From contig OENT01000582.1 in assembly GCA_900239685.1 (NCBI GenBank), positions 31,432 to 95,431 on the forward strand: a stretch of DNA of 64,000 nucleotides. The letters run 5' to 3'. The DNA is from Rotaria macrura. Its lineage: Eukaryota; Rotifera; Eurotatoria; Philodinida; Philodinidae. The notes beneath the pieces were generated by a model. The model had not been told where the DNA came from, did not search any database, and worked only from the letters and a program-made list of their open reading frames with translations. Both the position numbers and the translations under genes were made by a program. Positions 22,064 to 34,510 of this stretch are shown piece by piece. Every line of letters begins with the position of its first letter. Position 1 is the first letter of the stretch.

Positions 22064-23138
22064 GCTCCTGACTCGTGTATTATGCCCCTCGTAGGAAAGA
22101 GTAAGGCTAATTTATGCGAACATGTGTTAGAATCTATGTAAGATTGTCTCTTGATGTATTGTCGTTGCAGGCATATTTATCATGTGCAGTCTAAATGCGA
22201 AACAGATGATTTCAGTAAACGTATAAACGCTCGTTTTGCAGTTTCATTCGAATGAACAACAGGTTTCCTAGTCGTGCTCAGCATACGAAAAAGCCGACGG
22301 TGAGAACATGTTGTCAATGCTTGATCATTGAAATTTCATAGGCTATGCAATTAGGAATTCACGTCAGCGTTTTTAAGATGCCGATGGCTCCAACAACAAG
22401 TTGCTTAAATGCAAGAAATAAATTAAATAAATTAAATGTTTAATTACTCTATGTGCATAGAAAAGGTAACACTTTTTGGTAGAACTACGTTGGTGTCTTC
22501 GTAAGAGTCTAAAAGTTCGGTCTAATTTCGATATTATTATCGATTAATGATAAGTTTAAGTTTGCAAATACAAGCAAATAAAAAGATGTTACAAAAGGGA
22601 TCTGAACATGAGTCCGGAGAGTTAGCCTTTTGTACATTCAATTTAATCTTCACATTCAAGTCATCGAACGATATGCGATAAAATCATCTATTAAACCTGC
22701 TCGATTGAAGGTAACACATGATCTAAATGCAAACGAACTATGTTGCCTTAACACACAAATCGAAGACGCATAAAAAATGACGTGTTTTAATATTTGTCAA
22801 TGAAATGTTCAGTATGAAAAGGGTCGAAACTCGCGTCCAGATTCATGGCACGCCATGCTCTCACATGAAGATGAATATGATTGAAATGAGACGTCGCCGT
22901 TGTTTCCGTTTTTGCTGATTCTTGTTTTGAACTGGATCGTTCGTTTTGTTCGCTGGAAATATCTCCGTGATTTGATTGGACTTTCTTTGAAGTTACACAG
23001 ACGAAATCTCAAACAAAATATCAGCGTCGAGTTTTATGAATTAAAATCAAACAGAAAAGATAAGACGAGATAAATGTGCGTTTATTGACTAATGATAAGA
23101 GCGAAAGCGTTTCAGTTGCGAAGAGGTGCAGAGAAGAC
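22064..23138. other. region upstream of the sulfoquinovosidase
   Basis: No supported gene. A 67-codon minus-strand frame (22809-23012) lacks features. In-frame codons continue upstream of the chosen sulfoquinovosidase start to a stop at 23061, without an ATG. Confidence 0.35.
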
Positions 23139-25166
23139 ATGGAGTTTTGTTTGGACTCGTTGGATAGTTTTAGCATTCGCTTGAATGGCCAACCGATTAT
23201 TCAACACAGAAAAGAGCAGCCTTTGTTCTACGTTGGGAAATGTCGATCATCTTATAAAATGCACCTGGGGCATTTTCTCATTGAACATACAACCGAGATA
23301 AAACGAAGTCTCCAGGTGCAAACTATTAAAGAGACCTGCAAAAGTCAAGTCTACGAAATTCTCTTCTCCGACGAAAATCGATGTTCTGAAATTGAAATAA
23401 AATTCAAAATAGACCAAAATCGGTTGGAAATCGAATTTCCTTCTTCGTCGACGTCCGACTATATTCGATCAGTCATCGAAGGTGAACAAATAATTGAGGC
23501 GAATAGAAATAGATGTGCCGATAGTCCTCAATCAAATCTATGGTTCTCACTCGAAGCATTGCCATTTCATCAAGAAACAATTCATGGTTGCGGTCTTCAA
23601 TTTTCCGGTGATGACCTTCGACAGCAAGTCCTGCCGATTTGGGTCTCAGAATGGTATCACGATCTATTAAATCCCAGTGATAGTACCAATGTAGATATTC
23701 GTCCACCATCCAATACAACTTACCATCCTCAACCGATGTTTCGTTCGTCACGTGGTTACACCTTTTGTGCTTATGGATCGGCTTATGCTCAATTCGACTT
23801 CACCAACGAGAATTCTCATCGTTTCCATTTTACTGGTATGCCGTATCGTCTCGAGTTGACTCTCAATGGTCAATCTTCTTGTGCACGTTTATATTCCCCG
23901 TTACCCGAATGGTTACACGACGGAATTATATTAAGTATACAAGGTGGCACAGATGCGGTCGAAGAAAAACTACGTCGCATGCACGACTGTCAAACATCGA
24001 TAGCCGCCGTTTGGGCTCAGGATTGGTGTGGAAAACGAACGACATCGTTTGGAAAACGAGTCTTCTGGGATTGGACATGGAACGAAGAATGGTATCCGAA
24101 TTTAAAAGAGAAAATCATCGAATGGCGACAGAATTATAATGGCTGCCGATTTTTAGCGTATATTAATCCATACGTAGCTGTTGACGGAACATTGTTTAAA
24201 CAAGCAAACCAACAGAATTTTCTTGTCAAACGACTTGATTGTGAAAATCAAGTTTACATCATTGACTTTGGAGAATTTAACGGAGCTATTGTCGATTTAA
24301 CTAATCCTGCGGCATTTCAATGGTATAAGACAATTATACAAAGAAACTTGATTGATTTAGGTGTATCTGGATGGATGGCTGATTTCGGCGAATACCTGCC
24401 GTGTGATGTTCGTCTTCACGTTAACATCGATGCTAGCTTAATTCATAATCTTTGGCCAATACTTTGGGCACGATGTAATTATGAAGCTATTCGAGATGCT
24501 CGAAAACTCGGCGAAATCATTTTTTTTATGCGCAGTGGATATTTGAATGTTCAGCGATATTGTTCACTATTCTGGACCGGTGATCAATCGGTTAGTTTCT
24601 CCAGTCATACTGGCCTTCCGGCTGCTATTCGTTCGTGTCTATCATTATCGTTGAGTAATGTTCTTTGCGTTCATTCGGATATAGGAGGATATTTCGGTCG
24701 AACGATACACCGGACTCGGCAACTTCTTTTACGTTGGTGTGAGATCGAAGCATTTAATATCGTTATGCGCACGCATGAAGGAAATCGACCGAATGCAAAT
24801 GTGCAATTCGATGATGATGATCAATGTCGAAGGTTCTTCTCACGAATGAGTCGAATTCATTTTCATTTAAAACCTTATTTTCGTCATGTTCTTCAATGTG
24901 CCTACGAACAAGAACAATCTTCTCTTACTCGTCACACAGATTTGCAATATTTCGTTGGCCATGATCTTTTCATTGCGCCAGTTGTCGAAGATAACGTTGA
25001 CGAATGGAATGTATCTATACCGCATGGGCAATGGATTCATATCTGGACAAATAAATTATACGAGACAAGTCAATGCCGAATCGATGCACCTATTGGTCAA
25101 CCGCCCGTTTTCTACAGATCTACAAGTCAATGGAAATCCCTCTTTCAACAAATACAACATTTCTAA
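23139..25166 (+). CDS. sulfoquinovosidase (GH31, YihQ-like)
   Basis: Single-exon glycoside hydrolase family 31 enzyme that would hydrolyse alpha-sulfoquinovosides, the breakdown products of plant and cyanobacterial sulfolipid (SQDG). Numbered from the non-ATG opening of the frame at 23076, it has the nucleophile Asp436 (GWMADFGEYLP) and acid/base Asp503 (WTGDQ). The set that reads the sulfonate in E. coli YihQ is also present: Gln315 (AQDW), Arg328 and Trp331 (SFGKRVFW) and Tyr539 (HSDIGGY). Spacings equal those of YihQ residues 288/301/304 and 405/472/508. Starting at the first ATG (residue 22) gives 675 residues, close to YihQ's 678, and the C-terminus aligns to the end (APIGQPPVFYR). There is no signal peptide, so it is likely cytosolic. 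Its codon use resembles that of its neighbours. No intron, and a bacterial-type family, point to horizontal acquisition. Confidence 0.92.
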   Translation: MEFCLDSLDSFSIRLNGQPIIQHRKEQPLFYVGKCRSSYKMHLGHFLIEHTTEIKRSLQVQTIKETCKSQVYEILFSDENRCSEIEIKFKIDQNRLEIEFPSSSTSDYIRSVIEGEQIIEANRNRCADSPQSNLWFSLEALPFHQETIHGCGLQFSGDDLRQQVLPIWVSEWYHDLLNPSDSTNVDIRPPSNTTYHPQPMFRSSRGYTFCAYGSAYAQFDFTNENSHRFHFTGMPYRLELTLNGQSSCARLYSPLPEWLHDGIILSIQGGTDAVEEKLRRMHDCQTSIAAVWAQDWCGKRTTSFGKRVFWDWTWNEEWYPNLKEKIIEWRQNYNGCRFLAYINPYVAVDGTLFKQANQQNFLVKRLDCENQVYIIDFGEFNGAIVDLTNPAAFQWYKTIIQRNLIDLGVSGWMADFGEYLPCDVRLHVNIDASLIHNLWPILWARCNYEAIRDARKLGEIIFFMRSGYLNVQRYCSLFWTGDQSVSFSSHTGLPAAIRSCLSLSLSNVLCVHSDIGGYFGRTIHRTRQLLLRWCEIEAFNIVMRTHEGNRPNANVQFDDDDQCRRFFSRMSRIHFHLKPYFRHVLQCAYEQEQSSLTRHTDLQYFVGHDLFIAPVVEDNVDEWNVSIPHGQWIHIWTNKLYETSQCRIDAPIGQPPVFYRSTSQWKSLFQQIQHF

Positions 25167-25296
25167 AACTATTCTTTTTCAACATTTTGTTCTGCAGTTT
25201 ATTTTTCCCGATGAGACAATCTCGTCAATGGATAGATTTTCTTTCAACTTATATTATGTTCATTACTACGACTCATTGCCTAGATTTAAAACATAG

Positions 25297-25741
25297 CACA
25301 GTTCCTACCATCTCATCTGCTCTTTCCGAGTCACGGTTACTCGACTCAATTCTCAAACCATGACTTAGGATTATTTTGAAAACATCGTCAACGAATTTCA
25401 TTCAGAGAACCAGCCCAATCATTCACCAATTCCATGATTTTTAAAAAAACATTCTGAACGTTTCAGTCAAAGTCAATTGTTTACTGTTGACATAAACGAG
25501 ATCGACTCAAAATATATTCGAAAAAGCCACTGTTGAAAAAAGGTTACATTTTTGGAAAAAATCGTCTATTTTATAGAAAACTTTAGGAATGTTTGAAAAC
25601 TCAATGGAGCGATGAATGATTAGGTTAGAGCTTCGTATGAAGTTCGTTGACGGCGTTTTCAACATAATCCTGCAGCATGGATTGAGAATCGAGTCGAACA
25701 TCGATGACTCGGAAGGATAAGATCAGATGGTAGAAACTGTG
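25297..25741. repeat. inverted repeat of a decayed exon-like sequence
   Basis: About 130 bp at 25297-25425 is repeated in reverse complement at about 25607-25741, at roughly 75-80% identity by eye. Shared blocks include CACAGTT(C/T)CTACCATCT and GTCAACGAA. Read from the right arm, one frame gives ...RLDSQSMLQDYVENAVNELHTKL followed by a stop. This suggests duplicated coding sequence rather than a typical transposon end. It lies immediately downstream of the sulfoquinovosidase. Confidence 0.5.
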
Positions 25742-28700
25742 TTACGGTTTGCATCTAGACAATCAATCGTAATAATGAACATGACATAAATCGGAACAAA
25801 ATCGTTCAGTTGAAGAGATCGTCTCGTCGAAGGAACTTTTTCATTTCATCATTTCCCCGTTGTCTAGGAAGTTGATTCAAGACTATGTTACACTTATAAA
25901 TCATAATATCGATCAATCATCGTGGAATACTCTTTATTTCAATATTTCATTGGCGGATTTCAGGAAAGAAGCCCACCGTCGAAATCTCAGCGATATTCAA
26001 ATATATAACATCGATGAGGCTAAAGACGCGACACGAGAATCGTCTAGTTATTGCTGAAACATTGAGCCAAGAACCTTTCACTGTGCCTTTACATAAAAAC
26101 GATTGTTCAAACTGTTTGCGAACTCGTTCGGTTATTATATAAGTGAATATTTCGTCGAATATGACGAAATTGCAACACAAAATAATCTTTTATGGTTGAC
26201 AGTCTCCCCTCTACAGATGGGAAGAACGGCAATTTCTTCTATAATTCAACGGTGTTTCTCTTTTCGGTTTGAGACCTTGTTTCAGGGAAAGCGGAAACAT
26301 TTTCAAAATATAACACGTTGGAGGAGAGCCGTTGTCAAAAACAAACACTAAACAAAGCACCGGATACGAGATCGCACTCCAGTGTGTCTTTTTACGATTC
26401 AACTGTGTTTCGTTGAACTTTTTCTGTACTTAACTCCTAGATAATGGCATTCACTGCATGTTCTTTGAATAGATATTAACAGTTAGTCCGCTTCAGTGAT
26501 TATCGTGTGATCATAATGGTAATGCAGAGCATTTTGGAACGGGCTACAATTGTCTGCACGTGTCTTTGGTAGAAGTCGTCTGTTTGTTTTTCAGTCAGAC
26601 ATTTCAAGAAAGTATGCATTCCATTCTATGGACTACAGCGTCTTTTACTTATCGATTTCGATATAACACAAAGAAAGCCAAGGTATTACACTAAAACCCA
26701 TGCAGTTCTACACGAAATTAGAAAGGAGACAAAAGTCGAGAAAATTCGATTATAATTATATCGATCATCTTCCAACAACTCTTCACGTATGTGTAGGAGT
26801 TATCGAATATTTCATCGACTTCAGTAGAAGCATGTACTCACCTACGGTTATTTTATGGCATACGAATACGACGGCTGAATGATAAGATTGTGCTTTAAAT
26901 AAAAAGAAAAATCAGGGAATAGTGACACGCTAAGAGACGACGTATTACTCTAATGAAGATCACGAACAACCAAAAGGCAGCCTCCTGGTCTGCATCAGAG
27001 ATTTGAATATAAATAAATCAAAAACAGAGAGCAAATGGGTTCTTGATTTCCATTGACAATGTACCTCATGGTGTTAAAAAGAATAAAGTGATCAGCTTGA
27101 CGAATGTGCATCGCATGGGAAATAAGTGTTCAACAAGAACAGTTCATGAAGATAATTGTTGAAGATCTCAAAATCTAAAAGAAGAAACAAAAGCTTCGAC
27201 TTTTCAATGATGCTGTACAAGCGAAACAAAGTGTACTTTTATCTTACAAAGTAATCAAAGGCTCTTGGTTTCTATTCCAAAGCTAGAAAACAGAGTACTT
27301 TGGGTATTTTGCTTCTGCTTAACGTACATAACGTTAAAAACACTTTTTCATATCGTGAAAAACTACTATGCGAATATGTTCAACTGCATTCGTCGACCAG
27401 TAAAACAAGAATTAGATTCCCAATTCTTTCTATTTGTCAACACGTTCAATTATTGATTGATCAGTCTTTCTTTTTCTCTAAATTATTTATCAGCGTTTTA
27501 CTCGGTTGAGAGATCAGCGTTCGCTTCTCCTGCTCTTATAAATTTATTTTTCAATCTTGACGATACAGCCCCATATAAAATCAGTGCAATCGGGCTCGTC
27601 AGATATCTGATGAATGCGAGAAAAAGGAATAATTGATTATCACGAGTGATTAGAATTATTTATTGCAGAGCAAAATCATTTCAAAACGATCCATCAAGCA
27701 TGTTCAGCAACAATTAGCCTCGTCTTTTGTTCAACAATTGATTCGCTCAATTGAATATTTATTTCGAAGAAGCAGATCTCGATAGTCTTCAAGATAAAGC
27801 TTTCTTCCGATTGGCATAGTGTGTCTTGATTTAAAAATATCAACCGTCAATTTTTTTAGGTCAACGCTTTACACTTCTCTTTCGATCGTTTCACTGCCAT
27901 GCGACGATAAAGGTTAAAGACTAGCGAGAATTCGCTTACTCATTCTTCCCAACTAATCGTCTCAAATGAAAAGGTCACCCATCATCCAATTGATTTCCTT
28001 ACAATAAAATCGAAAATGAAACGTCAAAACTCGTTTCACACGTTTTCTTGGTGACGAGAAAGATAGAATCTGTGAGTGACATCGACGACCAGATGTGCAG
28101 TTCTGCTACAAACGTCCCATCAAAAGGTGTAAGTTTGTCAATATTCTTTGAACTTGTACTTGACGATTTCGACGCAGATAAAAAAGAATCATCGATATTG
28201 GAATTGCCAACGATAACCTTTACGTATGCCTCTATTGTGGAAACGAATCGCCATCGAACAGACCGAAATCTGTTCGGCATGATTGAATAAAACATTTGAG
28301 ATGAGTATGAACGTTTTACTAAGATTTTATTCATTCAATGAGTCGAACCACTCAACATCCGATTCGTTCATTTCGCATGAATTTAAAGAAAACGAAACTG
28401 GGTGGAAATGACGAAAAATCTAAGATGGGTTCGTGATTGAGGAATCAATTTATTCTTGACGAATCATTTGAATGCATCAGAGAAATGATATTACTTGACT
28501 ATTGCCTCTACGAGCGAGCATTCATGAACGAAGTCTGATGAAAAGAAATACGTTTTAGTGTTTCGGTGAAAAGTTAATCGAAGTCATGTCGAGTTCGTCA
28601 CAATCAGTTTGTTTTCGCTTTTATTTCTAATCCGTGAACGAGCCAGATCCTCGATATATCTACCGATAACAAGAGAGCGCCTCGTCGTTTTCCTTACTCG

Positions 28701-30034
28701 AGTTCCACCATTTTATCAATTGTCTTAGGTGAGTCAGCATCTCGTTGAAAATCAATCGTTTTCATTTACAAGCATTCATCATTTATGTGTGAGCAACGAA
28801 AGAACTCTCTCAAATATGGAAACACAGTGATGATCACTCCGGTTAACTTTAACGGACGGCCGATAGAAGTAGCTGCAATTGGGCATTTAACACATCGAAA
28901 CTATTCTAGGGTTCGAGCGTCGCTTAGGGGTGCGTCACACTGCCAATATACTATTGAAATTGAATTCCATCTATTACTCTATCATTAAAAACGTCGTTTT
29001 ATTTTTATAAAGTTCGACCGACAGTGAATCGGCTAAATTTATTTGACCGCGAAGTCAAGCAGAAAAGTTTGAGAAACTGTTTCAAATTCTTCGAGCTCGC
29101 TTATTTTCCCTGAAAGCCATTGAAAACAATCGTTACTTTCTCAAAACAAAACCTTGCTGAGTGGAAAAAAGTTCGAGCTTCACCTATGCCAATACTTCAT
29201 TACTCGGTCGATGTTTTGTCTATTTAACACACAGTTTAAGCCAAGGTCAATAGACGAATGCAAACCGTCTGAGTTTTCTGCATGCCTAGTCGTGCTTGCG
29301 AAAGTTTAAACCATCACTCGAGTACTAACTCAAGTATTGGATAGCAATGATTCGACGTATTTACTTGATTAATTTGTTCTTTTCTCTCGTTGTAGAAAAT
29401 CGTTATTAAATACGATGGAAATCCAATTCCTGCCGAGTGTTTGCCTTGAGAAGATCTATTCGCTTTGAACTAATGTGTCGTTCGTTGTGTTTTGATCCAT
29501 GTTTCAGTGCCGTTAACAACGGTAGAATACGGAATCGCTTTTACGGTGATTTTGATGATCTGACGAAAACTTTCCGTGATTTCTTTTTCCAATCAGTTTC
29601 GAACTAAAGATGATCTCTGGACACAAACAATATTCTCCTCTAGATCTTCTTGACGACTTTCAAAGAAAACTTGCCCATCGATTAGTTAACAAAGCTTCAT
29701 ACTCTTTCATAGCTGCAACAAATCGATTTCAGTTTGTTTAGCGGGGACATCCGATCGAGTCGACTTTAACAACAAATTGGATTCTCCCACCTCAACACGT
29801 TTCATTTGTAACCGAAAGTTCCATTCAAATCAATACAGATAATTAAATACTTGAGTAGAAACTCGTTTACATGCAACTTTTGACTTTATCTCATGTTCAA
29901 TTACAGTTTAACTCAACATTTTCATATTGTTCTAGAGATGCTAGACAATCAATATAAAATCTTTTGCTTGAAATGGTTTGTTAAGTCACGGAGGAAACAA
30001 TGAACTCGGTTGACTGGTCTATTCGTTCGCTAGG
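25742..30034. other. gene-poor stretch with exon-like fragments
   Basis: A plausible exon follows a good acceptor (CCCCGTTGTCTAG) at 25866 and stays open to 26057, encoding a soluble sequence with no known domain. Ambiguous opposite-strand frames occur at 27999-28334. A short open stretch after an acceptor at 29396 ends at 29450. None can be assembled into a gene by eye. Confidence 0.3.
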
Positions 30035-30253
30035 ATGGAAGGCTCACCGTTGGCGCCTCGTCGACACCCTAGTCGTACCTGTACATCGTGTGACACATGG
30101 ACCGTTGATTCCAACAATGAATGTAATAGAATATTTCATTTCTCTGCTCTCGCTAATGTCATACCGGAGTTTGATGGGGAAATTTTCTCTCGACGTCGTT
30201 TTCCAACGAGCCCGAAATCAAATTCGAATGAACCGATGTTTTCTAATTGTTAA
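30035..30253 (+). CDS. unidentified small ORF or 3' exon
   Basis: A 72-codon frame whose ATG directly follows an acceptor-like CGTTCGCTAG|G. Codon use resembles that of the confirmed genes. The protein has a CTSCDTWTVDSNNEC cysteine cluster and a basic, Ser/Pro-rich C-terminus. A different frame overlaps it on the same strand (30000-30299) and looks less natural. No family is recognised. Confidence 0.3.
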   Translation: MEGSPLAPRRHPSRTCTSCDTWTVDSNNECNRIFHFSALANVIPEFDGEIFSRRRFPTSPKSNSNEPMFSNC

Positions 30254-30732
30254 AGTCAATCGCACGTCAAAGATTTGCCGTCGAAAGAATGATAGTTGAG
30301 TGCGAGTTGGTTTGCCTTAGAGTAATTTTGGGAAAACGACGAATTCTGAAATGAACTCGACTTGACGTCTACAAGTCGACGGTGTTGATGAAATGATGAA
30401 GAGAAAGATAAGGATAGAAATCGTATATTTGAAAATCGTTTTTTAAGTGGATAAATGTGAGAAAAAGAAAAACGAAAATCCAATCGAAAGTTTGAATTAC
30501 TATATAACTGACAAGTGACAAGTAAGCCGTCAGATAAACGTTCATTTATTTGTGTCCGCTTTATTTTGATTCGACGTTATCCAGAATGGAAAAACATTGT
30601 CAGTAAAGCAATAACTATTTACAAAGTGAAGGAAAGAGAACGAGTCAGCTCATATGTACAGAATATTAAAAAGAGAAAAAGATGAAGAAAAGGAAAAGGA
30701 GAGAACGGCGAAGAGAGGCCGGCTGAGATATT

Positions 30733-31289
30733 TCATCGCTTCGTCTTCGTTGTTCGCTGTTGATCCGATTTGAATCGTTTGTAATCCATGTCGCTACTGT
30801 TTCGAGAATAATTGTCTTGACGATCGCGCTTTTTTATTGTAAATGGAAAACAAAACAAGTTGAATTTATTTCGCTATTCCCAATGAAATTTAGAACAAAT
30901 TACTTGTGACAACGAATAATTTTGGTGATTGGCCGAAAATAAGCTTTGATGGTTCGAACCTGTTGGAGAATAAATGTTTGTTCGTGACGGATTTTCAATC
31001 GTAATTAAACCATAGTTAACTAATGTTGTTATTGATTGAACGATTTCTCGAATATGAGGATCAACGAAACCAAAGGTTTGTAACGAATGCTGGAAAAGAA
31101 ATCAGATGCAAACGCGTTTTTCTTATGAGATTTTGACAAATAGAAATGATCTTACGACAAGCGAATCGACGTTTATATGATTTGTTCCACCAGCGTTGAT
31201 TAGGATTTGAGATAATCGTTGCAAGCCACTCAATTGAAGTGAAAGATTTGACGAGGAATTCATTGATATTAACCCATTCAATTTTCCGT
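30733..31289 (-). CDS. C-terminal exons, probably of the KH-domain gene
   Basis: Three minus-strand exons, 31156-31289, 30904-31089 and 30733-30828, joined by introns of 66 and 75 nt that keep phase. They encode about 136 residues: a helical region with GLQRLSQILINAGG and SLQTFGFVDPHIREIVQS, then a Ser/Asn-rich segment and a basic arginine-rich tail ending TTKTKR and a stop. The tail looks like RNA-binding protein sequence. Exon 1 starts in phase 1 after GATTTAG. A phase-1 donor (GTATGC at 33728-33733) exists in the last KH exon upstream, so these may be its 3' exons across a ~2.4-kb intron. Alternatively this is a separate gene whose 5' part I did not see. Confidence 0.6.
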
Positions 31290-33662
31290 CTAAATCAGTT
31301 TACTCGCAGTTTAATTGGCTTTTTGGAACGAAAACTTTTCGTCTTATTTCATCTCGAGACCACCTCGTCAGACACAGTCACAACGAACAAAACTTAAATC
31401 AAGTTCGTCGATCGAGTTGATCAAAGAAAATCTTCGCATCTCTATCCTCTGCCCGTATTCAAATAACATCCTCGAGTGTATCCCGTTACTCAATAAGAGA
31501 TTCTCTAGAGCAATCTTTCATTTGAGTCCTATGAGAAAACAAGCGTCTTCTCCTACGGTCTGCTTCTTTTCTTAACCTTTAATTCAAAAGTATTCTTCCT
31601 CAGATTCAAAGCAATTTTCAGTTCATTTTGTCAAACATCCCCAGCTAGAGGTCGAACTAGGTCGGTATTTTATAGGCCCACAAATTACGAGTCTGCCTGG
31701 CTGCTTTTTTAAGCCTACATCGTAATAAGAATAGGATATTATTTTTAGTATTGGATTTTATAGAAAGTTCAATCAGTTAATGAGTCAATTTAGATGACAC
31801 CAATGGACATTTTCTGATGTGAAATTTCAAGAAGATATGTACAATTGTTTGCTACAGAGTAGTAACGTGCCTTTCCTATATATGCCCCAGACGTACTAAG
31901 AATTAGAATAGAACCAATTCTTTGACCCATGGAGAAACTTCGCTCGTTAGGTAGAACTAGACTAGGAAGGCGTAATATTTAACTATGAGGAAGCTTCTTC
32001 TAGGAAGTGATCGCTTTGAAGCGAAAATCGATCAAAGTAAAAATGGATTGGTGAATAGAACGAAGTACTGAAGTAATGAGGGCGTAGATGGTGTACGCTT
32101 TTGTTCTACATTTAATGTGAAGTGAAAAACGTAGACATCTAGAAAAATAAAGCCATCGACGCATAAATATTCAGAAAGTTTAACATCTCCATCAGACGAG
32201 ATGAAAATTCAGACGATCGCTAACATACCGATTGTTAAGTAGAACTGTTTACCACCAACCATCGGATCTATACTATTCATGGACTAAGTCAAATAATCTC
32301 AGTCTACTGCGAGAAGATTCACTAGAGTCAAAGTCTTTCCATTATTATCAATTTCGAAGCGCATGAAATGATTTTCGGTACAAAAAATTGTTTGTGGAGG
32401 TCAGTTTCATAGCGTATCGATTCGCTCTTTTATGTTAATAAGCTGGAATATTATTCCTAGTAGACAGGATTGCTATAGTCATTCGTACATAGTTTTTCGC
32501 AATTCTTCCTATTCAAATGTCATCCTTGAAATCTAACTCGTTTAAATCAGTTCTTTAAACATAAAATCAAAGTACATGATAAAAATTCCTCTCACAGAAT
32601 AGAACAAGAGGCCAGTCGGCCTGTTATAGTTGGACTTCGGGCCCCAAACATGTTGATTAGATCTCGCAGATTTTCACTTCAACATTGATTAACAAAGCCG
32701 AATCTCAAAGCAAGTCCGTCACGTCCGAACTTCAACTTGACATCAGAGTGAGAGACGATTTTAGGAGAACCGAAGCTTCGTCTAGATCGAATACGAAAAC
32801 ATTTCTCGATTAGAAATCCAATTTGAAACATAATTTTCGTTGATTCTGTTCACATCAAAACAGTGAAGATGATAGCACATCAAATTCATCTAGATAGCGA
32901 AGCAGACATCGACATGCAACTTAAAATGATGTATTCAGGTTCGACCTATTCTTGAAGTTAACTATTAATTATAAGCTGATGATTGACCTTGGCGTTTTCG
33001 ATTGTCATCAACTATCGACAAACTCTTGATGTCGAATACATTTCGAGGCAGTATCAATCATATATATTGTTCTAGCCAAACAGAACTTCAACATCAATTT
33101 ATTACTTGCAAAAGTAATTGGCAAGTATTCGTTTCCCTCATCGTTATTCCGAGAAATGTTCGATTCTTGATGTTACTAGTTCAATGGAGGGCAATGCGAG
33201 TTTCAGCGATTAATCATTCGATTCAGCTGAATCTTTCATTCGCTCTCGAGCTAGTCTACTATTGACTATAGGCTAGATGTTACTTTCAAGTGATCTTCAA
33301 TAGCAGGTCAAACTCAGATTGAATTAGTCATTAGAATATAAATACAATATTGTTTTGCACAACAGTTAACGCAATGTGCCGGCCAACAATCAATTGGCTA
33401 AAACTAGGATGTTGGAATGACTCAGACGAATAGGAAAATGACTAAGCATTTACGTATACGTATTGAAATCAATCATCGCTCTTATTCAATAAACAAATTG
33501 CATATATAAAATTCAATGAATGAATGAAGACATTTTCCGAAAATGTCACGCGTTCGATCGAAATGTAGTGAGAAGGTAATCAACTATTTTAGAGATCATT
33601 TTTTCCTTCTGAATTGGAAAAACTAAGGATGGATATTACAATACTTGTCGGTCTCGAATCAT
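31290..33662. other. possible long intron or intergenic DNA
   Basis: No transposon ends or domains seen. One plus-strand frame (31315-31575) overlaps the start of the minus-strand exons and is probably a shadow. The rest shows frequent stops on both strands. Confidence 0.35.
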
Positions 33663-34510
33663 TTAGAATAGTCGGACGCTCAAAGACGAAAACGTTTTCT
33701 GTAAAAGAAGCACAGAATGAAACAATTGCATACGGTCATGAAACGGTTGAATATCATTTATCATTGACGGAGCATTTATTGAAGATACTTTATCATTTGA
33801 ATAATTGACACTTGGCACACTGTCATGATGAGGATCTTCCAAGAGTTTTTCTAAAACGATTTCCAAGGCTTTAAGTCGAATTTCATCATCACCTAGGCAA
33901 AAGAAACTTATTTATAAATATAGAATTAAAAACTCGCTCTCATTCACCAGTAATAGTCATGACTCTTTCGGGCATTTCAGATTTGGGTGTTATTGTAAGT
34001 GATGCAGTTGTATCGTGTTTAATATTCTCAATAGTTGAACCACCTTTTCCAATAATAACACCAGCTGTCGCATTGGGAATAATTAATTTTATTTGACGAG
34101 ATCGAATAAGATCGCCTGGAAAACTTTCTTTTATCTTATCCGAAAGAAATTCATAAACAGATACAACGTTTCCGATTGTTCCAACAACTAGACAAACACG
34201 TTCTTGTGTGCCAGGAAAATAATCCTTTTAATTAAATATTCGTTCTAAGTCGGAAGGCTTCGCATTTGAAACTTACTCCTGCTTTCGACATTTTCATTTT
34301 CGTGCTTGTGTCTTTTTGTAATGCAGCTATTCTCTCTCCACCTTTTCCAATAACACTTCCTGTTGTTGTACCAGGTAGAAGAAATTTTATATGAACGATA
34401 CTTTCATTCGAGTCGTTTAACTGCGAATTCAATGGTTCCTTATCATCAAAATCTTGCCGATTGTAATTAATATGACGATGATTACGAGATGAACTTGATG
34501 ATGATGACAT
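33663..34510 (-). CDS. two-KH-domain RNA-binding protein (NOVA-like)
   Basis: Three exons: 34277-34510, 33948-34224 and 33892 down to a stop at 33663, with introns of 52 and 55 nt, giving 246 residues if read to that stop. A Ser-rich N-terminus precedes KH1 (from about residue 41, GSVIGKGGERIAALQK with the GxxG loop) and KH2 (GVIIGKGGSTIENIK, about residues 120-190). Order and linker (PGTQERVCLVVGT after KH1) match NOVA splicing regulators, which bind YCAY RNA motifs in the nucleus. NOVA's third KH domain is not present in this stretch. The last exon may instead be spliced at GTATGC (33728-33733) to the exons at 30733-31289, which also lack a KH domain. Confidence 0.82.

Noticed and set aside
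23076..23138. Sulfoquinovosidase starting at 23076
   Set aside because: The codon is GTG. The first in-frame ATG at 23139 gives a length and N-terminus matching the bacterial family.
23473..24139. Frames at 23473-23751 (-) and 23765-24139 (+)
   Set aside because: Shadows of the sulfoquinovosidase coding sequence in other frames.
23139..25166. Bacterial contamination as the source of the sulfoquinovosidase
   Set aside because: It is on the same contig as spliced animal genes and shares their base composition and codon use. There are no bacterial neighbours or operon structure.
27999..28334. Opposing ORFs at 27999-28334 (-) and 28048-28290 (+)
   Set aside because: Both look moderately natural but neither has splice context or a domain, so I could not choose.
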